Source of the DNA: Nitrososphaerota archaeon
GTDB lineage: Archaea; Thermoproteota; Nitrososphaeria; Conexivisphaerales; UBA164
Reading direction: 5' to 3'
Length of the DNA stretch: 53,140 bases
Assembly (NCBI GenBank): GCA_023381255.1
Contig: JAMCTX010000012.1
Span: forward strand, 1 to 53,140
The notes under the pieces are model-generated. The model saw only the letters and a program-made list of their open reading frames with translations. It ran no database searches and was not told the DNA's origin. Below, piece after piece: positions 1 to 7,773 of the stretch. Numbering within the stretch: position 1 is the first letter of the stretch; every line of letters begins with the position of its first letter. The position numbers and the translations under genes were made by a program.

Positions 1-1882
1 AAAAAAGTAGAAAAAGTCTAGCTTCACGTTTTAATTTACCATCCACGCAGCAACTCCCTATTAGAAAACGGATTTCTTTAATTGAATTAAAATTTAAGTA
101 ATCATGGAAAAGATCTAAAGATTCTATCTTGAAATTTTTGTCTATTATACATACATTTTCCTTTATTGATTTCAAGACTTTTTCTACTTTTTTAATGTTG
201 TTGAAATATTCTTTTGGATTTAATCCTGCAGATTCAGGAGGTTCATTTTCTAATTTTTGTACTTTATAGACCTGCGAAAGAGTGCTAAATATAATTTTGG
301 TTATGTCGTCATTATTTTCCACAGCTGGGTATAGCTCTTCATTTTTAATTATGGCAACATTGCACTTTTTATAATTAACAAGCATATTTTTTAGGGCAGG
401 TAAATTTGGGTACTTTGCAATTATATTTATTGAATCTGTTCCTTGCGAGTGGCATATTTTCTCTACATCCAAGGGTTGTAACCATGAGGCAATAACAAGA
501 AAGGCTTTCCTAATATTAGGCGTATTGCCTCTAATAGTTATAATATAGTAGCCTTTGTCTGTAAAAGCTTCAGAAATATCATATAAAATAGGGTCAAAAC
601 TATTTGCTATTTGGATGGTTTTTCTAATCTCCGAAGCGAGGCTGGCTTTTATTTTAAGGATTGTATCTTCAATTTCTTGGGTAAATAATGGATAAAGAAT
701 GAGTGTTTGGTCAGCAAGCGGTTGGCCTGAATATCCTATGAATGGTTGATGGTCTGACAGTGGCTCATAGCCCAAGATCTGCCAAAATGTGTTGATAGCC
801 CACCCCGAGTAGCGAGAATCGTATAAATTGCTTGCATAATCTAGCATAATTAATTGCTTGTAATTTCTTTCCATGTCTTTAGCCAAAGATTCTATATAAT
901 TTCGGATTTCCGCCTTATGATTGTCTGTTAATTCATAGTCAAATTTAACAGGAAACTTGCAGACAACTGCCTGTATAGGGTAGTATGTCATTGAAAAATT
1001 CTTATCGTAATATCGTTGGGGTTTACCAAATTCGCGCGTCTCCCTTACTATGAACCCCTTTTTTTCTAGGTTTGAGACCATTTTTTCTACTTCTTCTTTC
1101 GGAATGTTCTCTAGATAAGAAAATAGTAACTTGTAGAAAGGAAAATTAACTATTAAATCAACGTAGGAAATTCTATCTGAATCACTATAAAAAGAAGTTG
1201 AATGCTTCTCAACAATTATGTTTTCGTCTTTTGAAAGAAACCCTATCAACTTTCTCTCTTCTAATGTTAACTTTTTATCGCATTCTTCTTTCAGAAATTT
1301 ATCAATCAAATCTGGAGCAGCACTTGGAGCTACATTTTTTTTGTAAAATTCATTTTCTATAAAGTGTAAAAATATACCATTTTCCTCAGAAATAAATCCA
1401 CTAGCTAGAAGCTTTTCTGTAGCTGTAGATTCGATTTCATGCAAAAGAGTATACGGCATGTCTTTTTTAGTGAATAGATAATAAACCAAACGAACCTTAT
1501 TGTCTGAAAATAATTGTTTTATTTGGTTGCTTATTTCATTTATATTACGCTCAAATGTATTTTCAATTGTTTTATTTCCTAATTCGCTTAATTTTAATTC
1601 TGTCCCCCTGTAATTTCCTGCTCTGGTATAGCCTTGGTCTTCTTCGATCAGTAATTTTTCTTCTTGTAATTCTACAATTGATTTGTCTATTATCTCTATA
1701 TTGTTAGAAGTAAGGAATGATAATAATTGCTTATGTAGCGAAATAATTTTTAAATCGTGCTGAGCCCACGTATTATTAAGTGAATAATCACCAAAATAGC
1801 CAGGTTTTACAACCCACCTATCTGATATTAACCCGTTTACTAAAGACTTCACGTAGCTCAAAATTAGGTCTTTTGCGACCAA
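1..1882 (-). CDS. Partial large protein of unknown function, possible defence or effector protein
   Basis: The minus strand is open from 1900 (in-frame stop at 1901-1903) to the left edge, so about 627 codons are present and the C-terminus lies outside the window. No ATG occurs near the 5' end. TTG at 1880-1882 is the best start because an A/T-rich box (TTTAAAAC on the minus strand, about 1902-1911) lies some 25 bp upstream; TTG 1861 and GTG 1852 are alternatives. A middle part (coded near 1000-1100) reads like a winged helix, ending in residues KKGFIVRETREFGKPQRYY. The last visible part (coded by about 60-180) has a pattern of VCIIDKNFKIESLDLF then IKEIRFLIG, like the phospholipase-D-like C-terminal domains of effector proteins, but no HKD motif is visible. 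I do not recognise the family. Codon use is AT-rich, unlike the core genes. Confidence 0.6.
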   Translation of the reverse strand, partial: MVAKDLILSYVKSLVNGLISDRWVVKPGYFGDYSLNNTWAQHDLKIISLHKQLLSFLTSNNIEIIDKSIVELQEEKLLIEEDQGYTRAGNYRGTELKLSELGNKTIENTFERNINEISNQIKQLFSDNKVRLVYYLFTKKDMPYTLLHEIESTATEKLLASGFISEENGIFLHFIENEFYKKNVAPSAAPDLIDKFLKEECDKKLTLEERKLIGFLSKDENIIVEKHSTSFYSDSDRISYVDLIVNFPFYKLLFSYLENIPKEEVEKMVSNLEKKGFIVRETREFGKPQRYYDKNFSMTYYPIQAVVCKFPVKFDYELTDNHKAEIRNYIESLAKDMERNYKQLIMLDYASNLYDSRYSGWAINTFWQILGYEPLSDHQPFIGYSGQPLADQTLILYPLFTQEIEDTILKIKASLASEIRKTIQIANSFDPILYDISEAFTDKGYYIITIRGNTPNIRKAFLVIASWLQPLDVEKICHSQGTDSINIIAKYPNLPALKNMLVNYKKCNVAIIKNEELYPAVENNDDITKIIFSTLSQVYKVQKLENEPPESAGLNPKEYFNNIKKVEKVLKSIKENVCIIDKNFKIESLDLFHDYLNFNSIKEIRFLIGSCCVDGKLKREARLFLLF

Positions 1883-2149
1883 TGTTTTTATATCACTATT
1901 TTATGTTTTAAACAATTCTTATTATTAACTTTGATTTGCCTTATATAATATAATCCGAGAGATGCAAAAAAGAGCATAAAATTGCTCACCAATCTTATAT
2001 TATTATCAAGCCCATCCTGACTTGAAAAAATATAAAATATAATAGTACTATTCAAACCATTATTTTTCTACCGTGGGCCGTATCCCTCTCATTAACCTTA
2101 TCCACGACTATGGTCAAGGGAAATGTTAAGGTCAAGTCCATATTATGCC
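1883..2149. other. AT-rich gap with possible short gene remnant
   Basis: This gap lies between the partial gene and the left end of the first IS. A minus-strand reading frame of 29 codons (2052-2141, ATG start immediately beside the IS end, ending in DTAHGRKIMV) could be a remnant of a gene cut by the insertion. It is too short to trust. Nothing else is seen. Confidence 0.25.
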
Positions 2150-3198
2150 GCTGTGCCCAATTACTGATTATTCTGCGATCCTGCTTTGTTATCTTTATAC
2201 CTCATCATGGGTCATCCTCATGAACATGTTGTACAGTGACACTTTTATCACCATCTCCCTGGCCATGTTCACGAACTTCCTTGTAGACACGTATTTGCCA
2301 AATATCCTTTTTATGGAAGAATACGCTCCCTTCACTGCCCACCTTTTCCCGTAACCCTTTTCCTCTTTCCATTTATCAAAGTCATCGAGCTACGCTATCA
2401 CAGCTGCCTTCCTTGCTTGGCTGCCCCTTGCCCTACCTGAAGAGTTCCTCCTGACCTTTATTGCTGGATCAATTCCTTTTTCAACAAGAAAGTTGAATAT
2501 ATCCCTTGAATCGTACGCTCCGTCACCGTACAGCCTTTCAACGTTGTTCTTTGACAGGGCGCCATTAACAAGGTCCTTTGCCTGGCTTCCGTCTGACACA
2601 TCTTCCTCGGTAACTGTCATTGATACAGCCTCCTTGCTGTTGACATCTACAGCAAGGTGAACCTTGAGGAACCCCCTCTTAACTTTCCACTTCTTCCTTA
2701 TCCAGTCACCGTAGTTTGACACCTTTATGCCTGTAGAATCAATTGCCACAACTATGGGCTGGTCAGTGTCAATTCCTTCAAGATTTATGTCGAGCCTGTT
2801 TGTTCTCCACCATATCGTCCTGAAATCGGGCACCTTCAGGTTATGGACGTACTTTGACAGTGCCCTGACAAACCCCTCCTCCTGCCTGAAAGGCAAATGG
2901 AACAATACATGGATGTAAGCAAGCAGCGTCATGAATCCTTCCGGGTAAACAAACCTTGCTCCTTCCTCCCTTCGTTCATCCTCTTCACTTCTTCGTCCCA
3001 CTTGTCAAGCAAATCAAAGTCCAGCAGCACTTCACCTCTCCTTACCAGTGACTCATTGTATTCGGCCCAATTTCTCTTGTCCACGTAGTTCTTTCCCCAC
3101 CTGCGCATTTCAGGCATATAAATAAAAGCCAGGCAACTTGTTTATACAATTATAACGTCAAATTTTGATTACAAAATAGTCAAGTAGTTGGACACAGC
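2150..3198 (-). mobile_element. Decayed IS5-like insertion sequence
   Basis: The two ends form imperfect inverted repeats. Reading inward, the left end (2150 on) is GCTGTGCCCAATTACT and the right end (from 3198 back) is GCTGTGTCCAACTACT, 14 of 16 identical. The element is about 1.05 kb, a usual size for IS5 relatives, and encloses one minus-strand transposase. No convincing target duplication is seen beside the ends. The transposase is broken twice, so the copy is probably immobile unless supplied in trans. The right end lies just upstream of the TATA box of the permease gene at 3243, so the insertion defines that gene's upstream region. Confidence 0.8.
2195..3117 (-). pseudogene. IS5-family DDE transposase, frameshifted and with an internal stop
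   Basis: Three pieces of one transposase lie in order on the minus strand. Piece 1 (start 3117, residues MPEMRRWGKNYVDKRNW) leaves frame near 2955-2970. Piece 2 continues one frame back, carrying VVAIDSTGIKV (first catalytic Asp) and LYGDGAYDS (second Asp). An in-frame TAG at 2390-2392 follows AAVIA. The same frame then goes on with LDDFDKWKEEKGYGKRW and KRIFGKYV to TAA at 2195-2197, the usual C-terminal end of this family. The junction of pieces 1 and 2 needs a -1 shift, but no classical slippery heptamer is present (the sequence there is GGGAGGAAGGAGC), so mutation is likelier than programmed frameshifting. Confidence 0.8.
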
Positions 3199-3211
3199 AC
3201 ATAAAATGAAC

Positions 3212-3219
3212 TTTTATAA
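3212..3219 (+). promoter_or_regulatory. TATA box of the permease gene at 3243
   Basis: TTTTATAA ends about 24 bp before the ATG at 3243, the spacing expected for an archaeal promoter giving a leaderless transcript. It lies only 14 bp outside the IS end, so the promoter belongs to the flanking DNA and not to the IS. Confidence 0.6.
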
Positions 3220-3242
3220 AGGCATGGGTAGTTTAGTGCATT

Positions 3243-4559
3243 ATGGGAACAGGATCCTCGAATGTAAGTAGTGGAGATAGAAGGCGCCTTTCATTCACCG
3301 ACTTGTTTTTCATGTCCTTTGGTGGTCAAGCACCCTTCATTTCCCTCTTAACCTTTGGAACCGTTATGATAGCGTTAGTGGGTAGGGAGGGGGCCTTTGC
3401 GATGGTTCTGGCAACCTTCATCGTTTTGTTTAATGGTTTGGTAGTTTATTTTCTTTCAAAAAGATATAGTAGAGGGGGTGGGTATTACACATACGCATAC
3501 TACTCCTTAACTTCGAGAATAGGGTTTAACACTGGTTGGAACTACCTCATTTACGCCATATCGTATGGTGGTACATTACTCACCGGGGGAGCATACGTCC
3601 TCTATACTGTGCTTTCAATGGTCTTGCCACCAAGCTTCCCCCTCTTGAAGCAATGGTTGTTGGCATTAATCATAATGAGTGTGGCATCTTGTATGGTCAT
3701 AGCTGGGGTAAGGGTTTCTGCAAGATACGCCATGGTGATGTCAACGGTTGAGATGATTTCGCTATTCTCTCTTGCAGTATTTTTCCTCTACGATTCAGGT
3801 TGGCATTTCTATAATCCTCTACCCCACTCAATTAATCCCACCCTACTAGCGGCTGCGGTTTTTGGCTTAGGCATTCCAACAGGGTACGGATCCATTGCAC
3901 CACTGGGGGAGGATGCAAAAGCCTCCGATATAGGTAAGGCAGCCGTGGCAGTTCTACTATTCGGTGGGTCCTTGGCGGTATTCTTCTTCTACTCCCTTGG
4001 CGCTCTTAACTTCACCGGTAACCTAGTTTTATACCTGCTCTCCCGCTTTGGCATAATCGGCTTAATCATACTGGGATTCATTGCATTAAACGATGGCACC
4101 TTGGGTGGTGTGTCATATATTTTAGCAAATTCGAGAACAATTGAGGCAATGTCAGGGGACCACTTCTTTCCCTCTTTCCTATCAATCCTGAGAAATAATA
4201 GACCCCTCTATGTTGAAATATTCACCAGCGGTATTTTCATTGCGGCTCTAACTCTAATGGTGTATTTCGTAGGCCTATACAATGCATTTGTCATACTGGG
4301 TGCATTGGCAGGGTTAAACAACTTATTCATACATTTATCCGCAAATGCCTCATTGGTAAAAATCTCCATGAGGAGGTTGAGAAAGTATATAGTTGATGTT
4401 TTCGTCGGCATTCTGGCATTCATTATCAGCCTTTCGGTATTATTCTACTCCCTCCCATCTTTAAACAAGTATGTCGTTTACCTCTTCTTTGGCTGGATAA
4501 TTTTAGGTTTCTTTACTGTTGAAGGAATCGAGATTATTAGGACACATTCTAATGAATAG
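3243..4559 (+). CDS. APC-superfamily amino acid permease-like transporter
   Basis: A 438-residue polytopic membrane protein, with about 12 predicted hydrophobic segments, of the amino acid-polyamine-organocation type. It starts with a short hydrophilic stretch, then FFMSFGGQAPFISLLTFG in the first membrane segment, where APC proteins bind the substrate backbone, and has the loop GIPTGYGSIAPLGEDAK. Both motifs recur in the protein at 6348-7718, so the two are members of one subfamily. The ATG is about 25 bp from a TATA box. The 3' end overlaps the next small gene by 8 bp. The substrate cannot be predicted. Base composition is somewhat richer in G+C than the AT-rich DNA just downstream, which suggests separate origin. 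Confidence 0.85.
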   Translation: MGTGSSNVSSGDRRRLSFTDLFFMSFGGQAPFISLLTFGTVMIALVGREGAFAMVLATFIVLFNGLVVYFLSKRYSRGGGYYTYAYYSLTSRIGFNTGWNYLIYAISYGGTLLTGGAYVLYTVLSMVLPPSFPLLKQWLLALIIMSVASCMVIAGVRVSARYAMVMSTVEMISLFSLAVFFLYDSGWHFYNPLPHSINPTLLAAAVFGLGIPTGYGSIAPLGEDAKASDIGKAAVAVLLFGGSLAVFFFYSLGALNFTGNLVLYLLSRFGIIGLIILGFIALNDGTLGGVSYILANSRTIEAMSGDHFFPSFLSILRNNRPLYVEIFTSGIFIAALTLMVYFVGLYNAFVILGALAGLNNLFIHLSANASLVKISMRRLRKYIVDVFVGILAFIISLSVLFYSLPSLNKYVVYLFFGWIILGFFTVEGIEIIRTHSNE

Positions 4560-4689
4560 TCCACCTACTAACCTCCACGTGATTGTTGGAGAGGATTTGG
4601 CTAGGGCTATTGCCTTGAAATCCTTTGTGGAGCATAAGACTATTAGCCAGGTGGTGGAGGAGGCGTTGGCCAAGTGCCTTAATCCGTAG
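4552..4689 (+). CDS. 45-residue ribbon-helix-helix-like DNA-binding protein
   Basis: ATG at 4552 overlaps the stop of the permease (ATGAATAG) and opens a 45-codon frame to TAG at 4687-4689. The product has one predicted beta strand (LHVIVGEDL) followed by two helices (ARAIALKSFVEHK and ISQVVEEALAKCL). That is the size and order of a minimal CopG/MetJ-type ribbon-helix-helix protein. Such proteins bind operators as dimers. The stop-start overlap implies translational coupling with the permease, so an attractive inference is that it represses this small operon or a nearby plasmid- or virus-derived gene. No operator was identified. Confidence 0.6.
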   Translation: MNSPPTNLHVIVGEDLARAIALKSFVEHKTISQVVEEALAKCLNP

Positions 4690-4750
4690 CATGCATCCAC
4701 CTAGAGTCAGGGTTAAAAGCCCCCTTTAAAATCATCAATCTAATTAATGC

Positions 4751-4942
4751 GTGCATGGGTGGTTAACCATGTACGCCACGAGAGGTTATTGGGTAATGGT
4801 TGGGACAGTGCTCGCAATAGCCGTAGTACTGGGTTTAACCGTGGGTGGTTACCAACCATTGGACAGGGTAATAACAACAGAAACTATTAAGTCAATCCAA
4901 TCCCTGAATAGAACAAATACAATAATACCCCCTAGCAAATAG
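4751..4942 (+). CDS. Small single-span membrane protein (uncertain)
   Basis: GTG at 4751 lies about 22 bp after a TATA-like TTTAAAA (4725-4731), which supports transcription of a 63-codon frame; ATG at 4769 is the alternative start. The product has one hydrophobic segment (YWVMVGTVLAIAVVLGLTVGGY) and a short polar tail, and no recognisable family. Its 3' third overlaps the minus-strand ORF 4849-5181, and base composition drops to AT-rich within it. It could be a gene fused to a foreign tail, or not a gene at all. Confidence 0.35.
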   Translation: MHGWLTMYATRGYWVMVGTVLAIAVVLGLTVGGYQPLDRVITTETIKSIQSLNRTNTIIPPSK

Positions 4943-5181
4943 CCAATAGTCGCTTTAAGTGATCCAATTATGCCTATAATCAATAAACCCGCAAAAACGA
5001 AAAGTAATAGATTTATCGAAAAATTTAAGATAGACGTGTTAATTCCAAGGTTTGTTGATGAAGCATTTAGAATTTTAAGCGCATAAAAGCCAGCGTAAAA
5101 AATTATATTTGTAACTGATCCTAAAACAGCTTCATGTATTCCTTTTATCGAACCATTTAATATGCTCAATTTAATCAACAC
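4849..5181 (-). CDS. Small three-span membrane protein of unknown function
   Basis: GTG at 5181 opens 110 codons. The product has about three hydrophobic segments (near SVTNIIFYAGFYALKIL, NLLLFVFAGLLIIGIIGSL and IGYLLGGIIVFVLF), separated by a polar loop with SSTNLGINTS. A minus-strand box TTCATATAAG lies near 5190-5199, a little close to the start. The frame is clean through AT-rich DNA. I do not recognise the family. Its 3' end overlaps the opposing ORF at 4751-4942 by 94 bp, and probably only one of the two is real at that point. Confidence 0.5.
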   Translation of the reverse strand: MLIKLSILNGSIKGIHEAVLGSVTNIIFYAGFYALKILNASSTNLGINTSILNFSINLLLFVFAGLLIIGIIGSLKATIGYLLGGIIVFVLFRDWIDLIVSVVITLSNGW

Positions 5182-5208
5182 AAGTCAAACTTATATGAAA
5201 GCTTTATT

Positions 5209-5239
5209 ATGAAGAAAAATTTACTCTAGTTTTCTTCAT
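5209..5239. repeat. Perfect 10-bp inverted repeat (hairpin)
   Basis: ATGAAGAAAA (5209-5218) and TTTTCTTCAT (5230-5239) are exact reverse complements around an 11-base loop. It sits between two minus-strand reading frames and could be a transcript-end hairpin of the upstream broken gene or an operator. Confidence 0.45.
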
Positions 5240-5325
5240 GGAAATAACACGCTATTAATTCTTAATCTGTATCGCGAAAAGTAAAAACACTAAATCCAAT
5301 CTGATATCCTTAATTTTTGCCAACC

Positions 5326-5980
5326 TTATGTTATATTTTTGCGGTCAATTTCCTTTTTAATTGCTTCCTTGTATTCTTTAAAATTGGTTATCGTGTCGAA
5401 TTTGTCCCAAGCGGCTTGGAGGTCAGCTAACACATCCTCCGGTTTGCCGTTACTGGAAAGTTTTTCTGTAGCGTTATTGATATGTTTTGTTACCTTATCG
5501 AATCCTTCTATTTTAGTAACGTCGATCTCTACGACCCACTTTGCAGAATAACCTAGGTCGCTTAACAGCTTTAGCCATTCCTTTTGTGAATACTTTCTAT
5601 TAAAGGTGAAAAAATGCTACTTGAATTATGTATTGATGGCGCAGGTTGAGCCCTTGTATTGTTTTTAGGATTACCTGTGTCCATATTATAATTTCCAATC
5701 ACTTTGAACATCAGCTCAACATCGTCTTCCCGCTGGCTCTCTATATAATCTAAAATAATGCGGGTTATAGGAATCTGAAAACCAAAACTATATATTTCAT
5801 ATTGCGTAAATATAAATCTTTGACATTCTATAAAACTTTGCATAACAGGAATGCCTTCATAATATACCTTAATGCCGGTAATTTCCATTTCTGTTTTAAT
5901 CCAAAAATCGAGATATTCTTCCGGAAAGTTCGCAGGAATATAAGGAAGAGATGCGGGAACATTGCAACCAGCAATGTTCT
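5326..5980 (-). pseudogene. Truncated, frameshifted gene of unknown function
   Basis: The minus strand codes for one protein in two frames. The first frame is open from 5980 (preceded by an in-frame TAG), with residues VPASLPYIPANFPEEYLDFW before the first ATG at 5888, and continues through EGIPVMQSFIECQRF to a Pro/Ser/Asn-rich linker. Near 5610-5616 (six A on the plus strand) the coding moves one frame back and continues with KYSQKEWLKLLSDLGYSAKW and EIDVTKIEGFDKV to TAA at 5326-5328. The protein-like sequence ahead of ATG 5888 shows that the 5' end is missing, apparently lost at the junction near 5980. The C-terminal part looks like a folded domain of about 90 residues. I do not know the family. 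Confidence 0.55.
5957..5979. repeat. Perfect 9-bp inverted repeat at a gene-truncation junction
   Basis: GAACATTGC (5957-5965) and GCAATGTTC (5971-5979) are exact reverse complements around a 5-base loop. The repeat coincides with the point where the broken minus-strand gene stops being coding and the plus-strand ORF begins, so it may mark an old recombination or element end. Confidence 0.5.
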
Positions 5981-6017
5981 ATCTCAGAGCGACGAGAAAC
6001 TTGCACTCTTCCAGAAC

Positions 6018-6281
6018 ATGGGTATTGAAAAGTACAGGGAGATCGTATTCGGTTCATGTGACGTTAGTGCGGTATTTGCAAGACACAGGAAACCCTTCAG
6101 GAAAGATGGAATGACAAGAAAGAGGATCATAGAACTTGTAGACAAGGGTACTGAAATGATCATTCAAGGCACATTGCACGATGATCCATACAGCGATGAA
6201 GTGATGGATATGGCATACCAATCCCGGAATGATCAAGCAACATCTCCAACAGACGCATGGTTCAAGAAAGATTTCAATTAA
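6018..6281 (+). CDS. Hypothetical protein, probably a fragment
   Basis: From ATG 6018 the frame gives 87 residues, starting MGIEKYREIVFGSCDVSAVF and ending DAWFKKDFN. The same frame is open upstream and its coding character seems to begin near 5975 (LSQSDEKLALFQN). That suggests the original gene was longer and was joined to foreign DNA at the inverted repeat 5957-5979. The protein is charged and helix-rich, with no membrane segment and no motif I can name. It could be a surviving piece of a mobile-element protein. Confidence 0.35.
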   Translation: MGIEKYREIVFGSCDVSAVFARHRKPFRKDGMTRKRIIELVDKGTEMIIQGTLHDDPYSDEVMDMAYQSRNDQATSPTDAWFKKDFN

Positions 6282-6347
6282 TATTCATTATAATTAACAG
6301 ACAATTTCCGCCATAGGTGAAAAGATAAAATTAAAATCGATAAAAAA

Positions 6348-7718
6348 TTAACGGATCGTTTTGTTTAGTGTCAAATTTGAACTCTGTTGTTTCCTCATAT
6401 CTAAAATTTCCAAGATTACAAAACCTGCGATAATGTATCCTGTGAAGACTAAGATCAATACATTCGTTGAAGTAATGAGACTGTATATTAAGACAAAACC
6501 AGATAGCGCAATGGCCAATAGGGAGACACCTATTCTCTTAAGACTGCGTGCAGCGGATTTCAGAGATTCAGACAGAAGGGAGAAATTTGCGATTAAATGA
6601 ACGGCGAGGTTAGCAAGGCCAGCTATTGAACCAAGAAACAGGAAGAGTACAAAAACATTGATGGTTAAAATGACGGGAATCAAAACTACACCAGAAATTA
6701 GCACAACAAAGTACACTGCAGTAATAGGTGTACTATACCGACTTGAAATCCTTGAAAAGAATGGATGTATGAGTTTATTACTAGACATTGCATATATGCT
6801 CCGCGAAGCAGCTGTTAGGAAGGCAAGAGAACCAAGTATTCCGTCATTAACTGCAGCAAAAAGAAGCAGTGGAACGGAGTAGTTTCCAAGGAAAGACCTC
6901 ATAACCGTGATTACTGGAACGCTGGAAGAAAGCATTGCACTGAATGAGTGTGTAGTTATACCTACATCAACTAATCCGTACAGAACAAACGCTTCTAATA
7001 GCCCACCAATTATAATCACCATGAGAGCAGCTCGGCCAACATTCTTATGCGCATCTTTTACTTCTCCTGATACAGGGGTAATTGCTCCATATCCGGTTGG
7101 TATTCCAATGGCAAATAGAATGCCAAGAAAAATTATAGAAGGTGATGGCAAGGACTTAATAGGACTGTAAAAGGAAAAATGGGATATGTATAACGATACA
7201 AAAATCACAGCTACCAGCACTGCGATTTCTATTGATGCCGCAAATGTGGCATAATGCTTTGAGGGTTTAATGCCAAAAATAAGAAAAACGGATGAAGGGA
7301 TGAAGACTATGGCAAATGCCAGAGGTGCTGGAACACCAACAATATACGAAAGAACAAAAGCAGACCCTACCATATATCCGCCCGCGTATAAAATTGAATA
7401 GAATATGTAAATCCATCCAGTCTCGAACCCAAATCTCTTCGATAGAAGCTTGAACGCGTAGTTAAAATATCCTCCTGTTTCCGTGTGTTTCCTGGAAAGA
7501 TAATATACGACTATCCCATTGACAAGTACTACCCCGGTTCCAATAATAACCACTATGGGGGAAAAATACAATGCAAGCAACAAAACAGCCGTAGCATAAG
7601 TAAGCATACTTAAAAACGGAGCCTGTCCTCCAAAGGACAAGAAAAATATATCTCTAAAGTTTAACTCTCTCTTGAGCTCACTACTCTTTCCGATAACATT
7701 GTTGGTTTGGACACTCAA
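6348..7718 (-). CDS. APC-superfamily amino acid permease-like transporter
   Basis: A 456-residue polytopic protein of about 12 hydrophobic segments. It shares with the permease at 3243-4559 the N-terminal block FFLSFGGQAPFLSMLTY, the loop GIPTGYGAITPVSGEVKDA and the NDGILG block, so the two are homologous members of one subfamily. The start is TTG at 7718, because an in-frame TAA lies two codons upstream and no ATG is available nearby; a start this weak may mean that the true 5' end was altered. The gene's 5' end lies only about 54 bp from the end of the second IS. The substrate is unknown. Confidence 0.8.
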   Translation of the reverse strand: MSVQTNNVIGKSSELKRELNFRDIFFLSFGGQAPFLSMLTYATAVLLLALYFSPIVVIIGTGVVLVNGIVVYYLSRKHTETGGYFNYAFKLLSKRFGFETGWIYIFYSILYAGGYMVGSAFVLSYIVGVPAPLAFAIVFIPSSVFLIFGIKPSKHYATFAASIEIAVLVAVIFVSLYISHFSFYSPIKSLPSPSIIFLGILFAIGIPTGYGAITPVSGEVKDAHKNVGRAALMVIIIGGLLEAFVLYGLVDVGITTHSFSAMLSSSVPVITVMRSFLGNYSVPLLLFAAVNDGILGSLAFLTAASRSIYAMSSNKLIHPFFSRISSRYSTPITAVYFVVLISGVVLIPVILTINVFVLFLFLGSIAGLANLAVHLIANFSLLSESLKSAARSLKRIGVSLLAIALSGFVLIYSLITSTNVLILVFTGYIIAGFVILEILDMRKQQSSNLTLNKTIR

Positions 7719-7773
7719 CGTTTAATCAGTCTCAGTCATTCATCGGCACTCCTTAAGTCTTTCTGCGGAATCG

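Noticed and set aside
5339-5551. Plus-strand 70-codon ORF
   Set aside because: It is the shadow of the frameshifted minus-strand gene, whose translation is protein-like while this one is not.
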